This document shows, piece after piece, positions 14,595 to 20,173 of a stretch of 20,173 bases of DNA. The notes beneath the pieces were generated by a model that worked only from the letters and a program-made list of their open reading frames with translations, did not search any database and had not been told where the DNA came from. This stretch comes from Planctomycetaceae bacterium (GTDB lineage: Bacteria; Planctomycetota; Phycisphaerae; Phycisphaerales; SM1A02): contig NYWY01000007.1 in NCBI GenBank assembly GCA_002685335.1, positions 1 to 20,173 on the forward strand, written 5' to 3'. Within the stretch, counting starts at the first letter, position 1, and each line of letters begins with the position of its first letter. A program made the translations under genes and the position numbers.

Positions 14595-14622
14595 CCCGGT
14601 TCGATGCCGGGTCCCCTGGCCA
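14595..14622 (+). other. tRNA-like 3' end (T-arm plus CCA), probably a tRNA relic
   Basis: CCCGG-TTCGATG-CCGGG (14595-14611) is a canonical T-arm: a perfect 5-bp stem and a 7-nt loop with T54-T55-C56-G57-A58. It is followed by seven bases for the acceptor strand (14612-14618), a discriminator G and CCA (14620-14622), exactly at tRNA spacing. Upstream I cannot fold an anticodon arm. The best 5' acceptor candidate (CAGTGAG at 14548-14554) pairs at only five of seven positions. So it is not a working tRNA by eye, but a decayed tRNA gene or a fragment left by recombination. It ends 18 bp before the mannosidase start. Confidence 0.35.
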
Positions 14623-14639
14623 TGACCGCGGAAATCATG

Positions 14640-17600
14640 ATGCTGCCCCACCTTGAGTACGCCGCTCTTCGTTTCGAGACCTTTGCGGACGAGGTTCTCC
14701 GACCGCTGGCGGTTTCCGAATCCGCGCCCCTCGACGTGTCGGTCGCATCCTTTTCGGGGCGACCCGGCCGGGCGGAGGTCGAAGCCTTGCCTGCCGACGC
14801 GTTCCAGCCGGTCGAGATCGGTTGGCGTTGGGGACCGGTCTGGAGCACCGCCTGGTTCCGCCTGCGAGGGGGATTGCCGACCTCGTTCCAGGGGCGACGC
14901 GTCGACCTGCGATTCGATTCGGGAACCGAGGCTTTGCTCTGGCGTGACGGCGCGCCGTGGCACGGTTTCGACGCGAATCGAGACCGAGCTCCGCTGCTGG
15001 TCCGAGCCGAAGTGGATTCCGTGGATCTGCTGGTCGAAGCCGCCTGCAACATGCCACTCGGCATCTCGACCTTCTGGTGGGACCATCCCGAACTGCATGC
15101 CCGATGGAAGGAGGAACGACCGGGTCGGCTCTCCGCGGCGGAACTGGTCGCCTTCGACGAAATCGCCTGGCGTTTCGTGGAGTCCTGGGATCTCGCTCGC
15201 CGCACCCTGCTCGCCCAGCCCGCGGACTCCCCACGGGCTCACGCTCTGGAGGCCGGACTGCGATCGCTGATCAACCGGATTCCGGCCCACGACCCACGCC
15301 CGACGCTGGAGATGCTGGCTCCCGAGCTCGATGCCCTGCTGGTCGGAGACGGCTCCGACACCGGAACCGACTGCATCGCGGTCGGGCACGCCCACATCGA
15401 CACCGCCTGGCTCTGGCCGCTGGCGGAGACTCGGAGGAAGTGCCTTCGGACCTTCGCCACCGTGGATCGGATCATGGATGCGTGGCCCGATTTCCGCTTC
15501 CTCTGCAGTCAGGCCCAGCAGTACGAATGGATTCGAGAGGACTCGCCCGAACTCTTCGACCGAATCGCCGCCCGGGTGGCGGAGGGTCGCTGGGAGGCGG
15601 GCGGCGCGATGTGGATCGAGCCGGATTGCAACGCTCCGAGCGGTGAAAGTCTGATTCGCCAGGTGCTGCACGGGACCGGATGGTGGTCCGACGCCTTCGG
15701 CGAGGATGCGGTGCAGCGCCACCTCTACCTCCCCGACACCTTCGGCTTCCCCGCGTCCCTGCCTCAGATCATCCGGCAGTGCGGGCTCGACACCTTTCTC
15801 ACCAACAAGATCAGCTGGTGCGAGCGGAATCGATTTCCCCACGTGACCTTCGACTGGGTGGGCATCGACGGGACCGAGGTGCTCACCCATCTCACCCCGG
15901 GACACAACTACAACAGTTCGATCCTGCCGGCCGATCTCCAGTTCGCCGAACGCAACGTCGCGGAACATGATCACGGTCGTCCCTCGACCTGGTTGCAGCC
16001 CTACGGATTCGGAGATGGTGGCGGGGGACCCACGGTCGAGCAGGTCGAACGCATTTCATTGATGTCGCAGGGTGTGGAAGGCCTGCCATCGGTCGACTTC
16101 GGACGGGCGGACGACTTCTGCGCCCGACTCCACGAGGAGTTCGACGCGGTTCGCGAATCCGGGGTCGACGCCGCCCGGTGGGACGGAGAGCTCTACCTGG
16201 AACTGCACCGTGGGACCTACACCTCGCACCAGTGGTTGAAGCAGGCGAATCATCGAGCCGAATCCTCGCTCCGGGCGATCGAGATGCTCGGCTGCGGCGA
16301 TCCGAGGGCATCTTCTCGCTCCCTCGCAGAACTGAGAGCCCGACTCCAGGAGACCTGGCGACTGGTCCTGCTCAATCAGTTCCACGACATCATTCCCGGA
16401 TCGTCCATTCCAGAGGTGTACGACGATGCCCGCGTGCACTACGAATCGATCGAATCGACCTGTGCCGCGGAACTCGATCGTGGACTCGCGGTCTGGGGTG
16501 GTTCGCTCGATGCCTCCGGGCTCGACGCACCGGTGGTGGTGTTCAATCCCGCGAGCACGGCCCGCGGAGGCATCGTGGAGATCGACGGGGAACTGCTTCC
16601 GGTGGAGGCCGTGCCGGCGGGGAGCGCGATCCTCGCGGATGCCGCCCGACTCCATGCGGTCGCTCCGGTGGAGGTCGAAGGCCTGGCGATGAGCAACGGC
16701 CGGATCGAGGTCGAGTTCGACGACGTGGGCCGGGTCCGAATGCTTCGCCGGGTGGATGGCGAGGACGTGGTCGAGACGCCGATCAATCGCTTCCGGCTCT
16801 ACGAAGATCGTCCTCGGCGCTGGGAGGCCTGGGACGTCGACCGCGACTATCACGAGAAATTCGAGGAGATCACCGCCCCGGCGGCCCGCCATGCGGTGAT
16901 CGAATCCGGACCCATGCGGGGTGCGATCGAGTTCGAACACGCGATCGGTAGAGCGAGTCGACTCGTGGTTCGATACGTGCTCGATTCCGAATCCGACCGG
17001 CTCGACGTGCGATTGCTCGTCGACTGGCAGGAGGACCAGACCCTGCTGCGAGCGGAATTCCCGACCACGATCCGGGCGAGGGCGGCGACCTTCGGGATCC
17101 AGTTCGGTGAACTCGAGCGGGCCACCCATCGCAACACCAGCTGGGAGGAGGCCCGGTTCGAAGTGCCGGGTCGCCGTTGGATGGATCTTGCGCAGCCGGG
17201 TCTCGGGCTCGCGGTGCTGGACGCCGGCATCATCGGCCGGAACGTCCGTTCGGGCGTCATGGGTCTCAGCCTGCTTCGAGCCCCGAGCTTTCCCGACCCC
17301 GGTTGCGACCGAGGCGAACATCGACTCCGGTACGCGCTGATGCCTCACGATGGTGATCGTCGGTCCGCCGGTCGGGCGGGAGTCGATGCGGAGGCCGAGG
17401 CGTTCGCCGAGCCCTTGATCGCGAGGCATCTCGATGGCGGAAACGCGGGGCCCGGTGGTGATTCGATTCGAGAGGCTTTCCGGATCGAGATCGATGGCGC
17501 GGCGTCGCTCGAGGTGGTGGCCTTGAAGCCGGCGGAAGACGGGGACGGCGTGATTCTCCGGGTGGTCGAGAAGCACGGCGGTGCCGGCCGAGCACGAATC

Positions 17601-17747
17601 GAGGTTCCGGAATGGAGCCGGGTGGAAGCGGTCGATCTCCGGGAACGCCCGATCGAACATTCGGAACTCGTCTTCGACGAGGGTGAACGGGTGATCCGGC
17701 TCCCCCTGCGTCCGTTCGGCATCGAATCGATCCGCCTGCGACGATGA
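14640..17747 (+). CDS. Alpha-mannosidase, glycoside hydrolase family 38 (MAN2C1/Ams1 type)
   Basis: It should hydrolyse terminal alpha-linked mannose with retention and a bound zinc. The product is 1035 residues and has no signal peptide, so it is likely cytoplasmic. An N-terminal ancillary domain (1 to about 240, with WGPVWSTAWFRL and EALLWRDGAPWHGF) is followed by the catalytic barrel. This has GHAHIDTAWLWP (His250, His252, zinc Asp254), SQAQQYEW, EPDCNAPSGESLIRQ, and LPDTFGFPASLPQI with nucleophile Asp366. The mid helical domain contains LHRGTYTSHQWLKQANHRAE and NQFHDIIPGSSI. The C-terminal beta domains run to SIRLRR. The order and wording match the human MAN2C1 and yeast Ams1 group rather than lysosomal enzymes. 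ATGs at 14622, 14637 and 14640 are all in frame; 14640 has GGA seven bases before it. The frame stays open to 13824, but that extension has no coding look. Confidence 0.94.
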   Translation: MLPHLEYAALRFETFADEVLRPLAVSESAPLDVSVASFSGRPGRAEVEALPADAFQPVEIGWRWGPVWSTAWFRLRGGLPTSFQGRRVDLRFDSGTEALLWRDGAPWHGFDANRDRAPLLVRAEVDSVDLLVEAACNMPLGISTFWWDHPELHARWKEERPGRLSAAELVAFDEIAWRFVESWDLARRTLLAQPADSPRAHALEAGLRSLINRIPAHDPRPTLEMLAPELDALLVGDGSDTGTDCIAVGHAHIDTAWLWPLAETRRKCLRTFATVDRIMDAWPDFRFLCSQAQQYEWIREDSPELFDRIAARVAEGRWEAGGAMWIEPDCNAPSGESLIRQVLHGTGWWSDAFGEDAVQRHLYLPDTFGFPASLPQIIRQCGLDTFLTNKISWCERNRFPHVTFDWVGIDGTEVLTHLTPGHNYNSSILPADLQFAERNVAEHDHGRPSTWLQPYGFGDGGGGPTVEQVERISLMSQGVEGLPSVDFGRADDFCARLHEEFDAVRESGVDAARWDGELYLELHRGTYTSHQWLKQANHRAESSLRAIEMLGCGDPRASSRSLAELRARLQETWRLVLLNQFHDIIPGSSIPEVYDDARVHYESIESTCAAELDRGLAVWGGSLDASGLDAPVVVFNPASTARGGIVEIDGELLPVEAVPAGSAILADAARLHAVAPVEVEGLAMSNGRIEVEFDDVGRVRMLRRVDGEDVVETPINRFRLYEDRPRRWEAWDVDRDYHEKFEEITAPAARHAVIESGPMRGAIEFEHAIGRASRLVVRYVLDSESDRLDVRLLVDWQEDQTLLRAEFPTTIRARAATFGIQFGELERATHRNTSWEEARFEVPGRRWMDLAQPGLGLAVLDAGIIGRNVRSGVMGLSLLRAPSFPDPGCDRGEHRLRYALMPHDGDRRSAGRAGVDAEAEAFAEPLIARHLDGGNAGPGGDSIREAFRIEIDGAASLEVVALKPAEDGDGVILRVVEKHGGAGRARIEVPEWSRVEAVDLRERPIEHSELVFDEGERVIRLPLRPFGIESIRLRR

Positions 17748-17847
17748 TCGGGACGTCGACGTCGGGTCTACGGACGTCTTTCCCGATGAAGGTGCCGGAG
17801 CGTCGGGTCGGAGTCTCTTGCAATCGTCTCCCTTGGAAGGATCAGGC

Positions 17848-18765
17848 ATGGCCTTGATGAGAAAGTTCGGACTCTTTTTTCTTCTGCTCGCCGTCTTCAT
17901 GTCGGTCGGAGCATGGTTGGCCGGATCGGCACCGGTGCCTCCCGAGGTGGTGTCGCGATTCGAGCCGGGCGTCATCAGCATCGAGAACGACGAGCGCACC
18001 ACGGAGATCCCGTACCGGATTCATCGTCCCGAAGGTCTCTCCCCTGATGATCCGGTCCCTCTCATCATCTTCCTGCACGGCGCCGGGTCCAGGGGTGACG
18101 ACAATCGAAAGCAGCTGGGCAAGCTGCCCGAACGATGGGTGACCGAGTCCCGTCTCGGCGGTCGACATTCCGCGGTCGTTTTCGTACCGCAATGCCCCAG
18201 GGGGGATCGATGGGCTTCGGTGACGACCACATCCTCGTCGGGAATCGAGGCCGGCAAAGAGCGGAGAACCGACGCCAGCCAGCCCCCGACCGTGCCGATG
18301 CAGGCCGTGATGAAAAAGATCGGGGAACTCGTCGCGGATCCGTCCATCGACGCGTCACGGATCTATCTGACCGGTCTTTCAATGGGTGGCTTCGGCTCGT
18401 GGGATCTCGTCTCCCGTCATCCGGAATGGTTCGCGGCGGTGGTGCCGGTCTGTGGTGGTGGCGATCCCTCCTTCGCGGCCCGCATCGCCGACTCCGGCGT
18501 ACCGATCTGGACGGTCCACGGCGATGCCGACCGGGTCGTGCCCGCGGATCTCACTCGAACGATGGTCCGGGCGATTCGGAAGGCGGACGGGTCCATCGGT
18601 TACACCGAACTTGCCGGGGTCCGGCACAACTCCTGGGATCACGCCTACGGCCCGGCAGGACCGATGGAGTGGATGTTCGCCCAGCGGCATCCCCGGCCCG
18701 CCCCTCCGGCGGCCCCCGTGGTGGTCGAGAAGGCACCGGTGGACGGTGCGGACGATGGTGGATGA
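17848..18765 (+). CDS. Exported alpha/beta-hydrolase (PHB-depolymerase/peptidase-like esterase)
   Basis: A 305-residue serine hydrolase with an N-terminal signal or anchor helix (about 7-25), so periplasmic, secreted or inner-membrane attached. LIIFLHGAGSRGDDN (73-86) is the oxyanion-hole segment. GLSMGGFGSWD (176-186) holds the nucleophile Ser178. HGDADRVVP (224-232) supplies the acid, and GVRHNSWDHAY (258-267) the His, most likely His260 or His265. This pattern matches predicted esterases/peptidases of the PHB-depolymerase-like clan, often linked to polysaccharide deacylation (feruloyl or acetyl xylan esterases). A Ser/Thr-rich loop near 125-148 is longer than usual, and the C-terminus (281-305) is a Pro/Ala/Asp tail. 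The start is fixed by AAGGA six bases upstream; an in-frame TTG 30 bp earlier is rejected. It lies 100 bp after the mannosidase on the same strand and may be cotranscribed. Substrate unknown. Confidence 0.87.
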   Translation: MALMRKFGLFFLLLAVFMSVGAWLAGSAPVPPEVVSRFEPGVISIENDERTTEIPYRIHRPEGLSPDDPVPLIIFLHGAGSRGDDNRKQLGKLPERWVTESRLGGRHSAVVFVPQCPRGDRWASVTTTSSSGIEAGKERRTDASQPPTVPMQAVMKKIGELVADPSIDASRIYLTGLSMGGFGSWDLVSRHPEWFAAVVPVCGGGDPSFAARIADSGVPIWTVHGDADRVVPADLTRTMVRAIRKADGSIGYTELAGVRHNSWDHAYGPAGPMEWMFAQRHPRPAPPAAPVVVEKAPVDGADDGG

Positions 18766-18821
18766 CTGGTCGTGACCGCCGCCGGCGTCGCCAGTGAGAT
18801 AGCCTCGATTTCGGAGGCCGC

Positions 18822-20173
18822 ATGAACGACGAGACGATTCTCTGGTTCGACTTCGAGACTTTCGGATCGCTCCCACGGCCCTGGGATGGCGGTCGGCGCG
18901 GACCGTATCCGCGCCGGGATCGCCCGGCCCAGTTCGGGGGGATCCGAACCGACCTCGATCTGCTTCCTCTCGGGGACGAGATCGAGATCCACTGCCTTCC
19001 CTCGGTCGAGGAGCCACCGGCGATCGGGGCCTGCCTGGTGACCGGCATCACCCCCCAGGACATCACCGAAGGCGTCGACGAATCAACCTTCATCGAGCAG
19101 GTGCTGGCGGTGCTCGGTCGCCCCGGAACCACTTCCACCGGCTGGAACAGTCTTGGCTACGACGACGAGATCGTCCGCTTCGCCGCCTGGCGGAATCTGC
19201 TCCCGCCCTACGACCGTGAATGGATGGACGGCAACGCGCGGTTCGATCTCCTCGCGGCATTCCGCTTCGCCTGGGCCACCGGCCGCCGGGACGGCATCGA
19301 ATGGCCGTCCTACGAGGACGGGGCGGTCTCCCTCTCCCTCGGTGACGTGGCGGCCGCCAATGGCATCGACGCCCACGCCTCGGAGGCCCATGATGCGTTG
19401 GGAGACGTTCGGGCGACGATCGAACTGGCCCGCCTGCTGAAGAGAACCCAGCCCCGCCTCTGGTCCTACGCGTTCGGACTTCGACGCAAGAAGGAGGTGG
19501 CGGCCCTGGTCGATCGGTCCCTCGAGCCGTTCGTGCTCTGCGATCGCGGCATCGGAGCGGCGCGAGGACATGCCACGGTCGCGGTGATGATCGACCAACT
19601 CGATACCAACGGACGGCTGGTCCTCGACCTGCACGGCGATCCGGAGGAGATCATGGATCTCGAACCTCGCCAGCTTCACGCGCGATTCCATCGGCTCGAT
19701 CACGAACTTCCGCGGGTTCCGGTCCGTCGACTTCGGACGAACAAGCTCCCGATGGTCGCGACTCCCCGGGTGCTCGATGTGACGGAGAACGGCTGGTCGG
19801 GCCTCGACCTCGACCCGGAGGTCATCGAGCGTCGAATGACGTTCGTTCGAGCGAACCACGCGCGGATCCGGGAACGACTCCGCATGGTCGCGGACGAGCC
19901 ACCGGAGTCCGAAGGGGTCGATCCCGAAGAACTCCTTTACGCCGGCTTCCCCTCCCGGGCGGATTCCGCGGGCATGCGGGATGCCCGGACCGGTGGTCCC
20001 GACGCCATCCGTCGTCTGATGCGACAGACCGAGGACGACCGTCTCGAGGAACTCGCCTTTCGTTTCCTCGCCCGCACCGCGCCGGAGTCGCTCGATGCCG
20101 AGGAAGCGGCCCGGTGGCAGTCGCACCGCCGTGACCGCCTGATCGGTCCGGGTGCCGCCGAGACATCCCGGGC
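18822..20173 (+). CDS. sbcB: Exodeoxyribonuclease I (DnaQ-fold 3'-5' exonuclease), C-terminus cut by window edge
   Basis: ExoI degrades single-stranded DNA from 3' ends and takes part in recombination and mismatch repair. The frame is open for 450 codons to the right edge, so about 25-40 residues are missing by comparison with the 475-residue E. coli enzyme. The exonuclease triad is clear: ILWFDFETFG gives Asp10 and Glu12 (ExoI I), GWNSLGYDDEIVRF (ExoI II), and ASEAHDALGDVRATIELARL with the His and Asp of ExoIII. DRPAQFGGIRTD, LVTGITPQD and WHxxRR-like WQSHRRDRL also match E. coli ExoI. A 12-residue insertion (PWDGGRRGPYP region, about 20-31) sits between FETFG and DRPAQF. GGAGG lies four bases before the ATG. 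It starts 56 bp after the esterase gene with no visible terminator between them. ExoI is typical of proteobacteria, so its taxonomic spread here is worth checking. Confidence 0.93.
   Translation, partial: MNDETILWFDFETFGSLPRPWDGGRRGPYPRRDRPAQFGGIRTDLDLLPLGDEIEIHCLPSVEEPPAIGACLVTGITPQDITEGVDESTFIEQVLAVLGRPGTTSTGWNSLGYDDEIVRFAAWRNLLPPYDREWMDGNARFDLLAAFRFAWATGRRDGIEWPSYEDGAVSLSLGDVAAANGIDAHASEAHDALGDVRATIELARLLKRTQPRLWSYAFGLRRKKEVAALVDRSLEPFVLCDRGIGAARGHATVAVMIDQLDTNGRLVLDLHGDPEEIMDLEPRQLHARFHRLDHELPRVPVRRLRTNKLPMVATPRVLDVTENGWSGLDLDPEVIERRMTFVRANHARIRERLRMVADEPPESEGVDPEELLYAGFPSRADSAGMRDARTGGPDAIRRLMRQTEDDRLEELAFRFLARTAPESLDAEEAARWQSHRRDRLIGPGAAETSR
18895..18915. repeat. Inverted repeat GGCGCGGA / TCCGCGCC inside the ExoI insertion
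   Basis: Two perfect 8-bp arms (18895-18902 and 18908-18915) enclose CCGTA. They lie within the DNA that encodes the extra 12 residues of exonuclease I near its N-terminus. The mRNA could form a stable hairpin about 75 nt after the start codon. Whether it is related to how the insertion arose is unknown. Confidence 0.5.

Noticed and set aside
14548..14622. A complete functional tRNA gene
   Set aside because: Only the T-arm and CCA end fit. The acceptor stem has two mismatches, and no anticodon stem with T33 can be formed, so I call only a relic.
13824..14639. N-terminal extension of the mannosidase by 272 codons
   Set aside because: It overlaps the Cys-rich gene and the divergent intergenic region and has an Arg/Ser-rich noncoding composition. 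The family N-terminus aligns at about 14640.
14574..15974. 466-codon open frame on the minus strand within the mannosidase region
   Set aside because: Antisense shadow. Its Gly-Ile-Glu-Pro-Gly end is what an antisense reading of a tRNA T-arm gives, which supports the tRNA-like call rather than a gene.
17748..17847. GACGTC-rich sequence between the mannosidase and the esterase as a terminator
   Set aside because: The possible stem (CGGGA...TCCCG with GACGTC copies) is interrupted by several unpaired bases, and no U-tract follows it.
16056..18002. 648-codon open frame on the minus strand, antisense to the mannosidase
   Set aside because: The mannosidase reading carries all GH38 motifs. The antisense product is Arg/His/Pro-rich, without domain or ribosome site, and runs into the esterase gene.
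19083..20126. 347-codon open frame antisense to exonuclease I
   Set aside because: ExoI motifs are complete on the plus strand, and the antisense frame has no recognisable features.
1..20173. CRISPR arrays, insertion sequences, phage genes or integrases
   Set aside because: I saw no regularly spaced repeats, terminal inverted repeats flanking a transposase, or phage-type proteins anywhere in the window.

Overview
The window reads as one stretch of ordinary chromosome from a GC-rich, Gram-negative-type bacterium. It has no transposase, phage gene, CRISPR array or intact tRNA/rRNA. My best placement is Planctomycetota, possibly Phycisphaerae. The reasons are a long GyrB with an extended N-terminus, strong G/C preference at third codon positions, secreted proteins of planctomycete style, and a lipoprotein motif (C-P-x-P-W-D-Y-C-C) that I associate from memory with planctomycete proteins. 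The placement is an inference.

Layout. (1) 1-960, minus: N-terminal part of an unrecognised secreted protein. (2) 1091-3646, minus: DNA gyrase subunit B. (3) About 3650-4261: a gene-poor divergent region with several inverted repeats and promoter-like hexamers facing gyrB and the amidase. (4) 4262-5107, plus: a Tat/lipobox N-acetylmuramoyl-L-alanine amidase. (5) 5140-6836, minus: xylulokinase, translationally coupled by an ATGA overlap to a 59-residue membrane protein. (6) 6900-14251, minus: a seven-gene probable operon. In transcription order it encodes a Cys-rich exported protein, a TolC-type outer-membrane factor, a membrane fusion protein, an ABC ATPase, two FtsX/MacB-type permeases, and a lipoprotein with a Cys motif and a 13-His tail. 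Three of its junctions are ATGA overlaps, and a strong stem-loop follows it. (7) 14252-14639: divergent intergenic region that ends in a tRNA-like T-arm plus CCA sequence. (8) 14640-17747, plus: a GH38 alpha-mannosidase of the MAN2C1/Ams1 architecture. (9) 17848-18765, plus: an exported alpha/beta-hydrolase. (10) 18822 to the right edge, plus: exonuclease I, lacking its extreme C-terminus.

How the genes work together. The clearest system is the 6.9-14.3 kb operon. It supplies all parts of a tripartite ABC exporter spanning both membranes: ATPase and permease pair in the inner membrane, adaptor in the periplasm, outer-membrane channel. It is bracketed by two small exported proteins rich in potential metal ligands, Cys at the front and His/Cys at the end. 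The substrate is not shown by the sequence. A transition metal, or a thiol- or metal-linked envelope molecule, is a testable guess. Xylulokinase and the mannosidase point to use of plant or algal sugars. The amidase acts on peptidoglycan. GyrB and ExoI are DNA housekeeping functions.

Most long open frames antisense to these genes are high-GC shadows and are not annotated.
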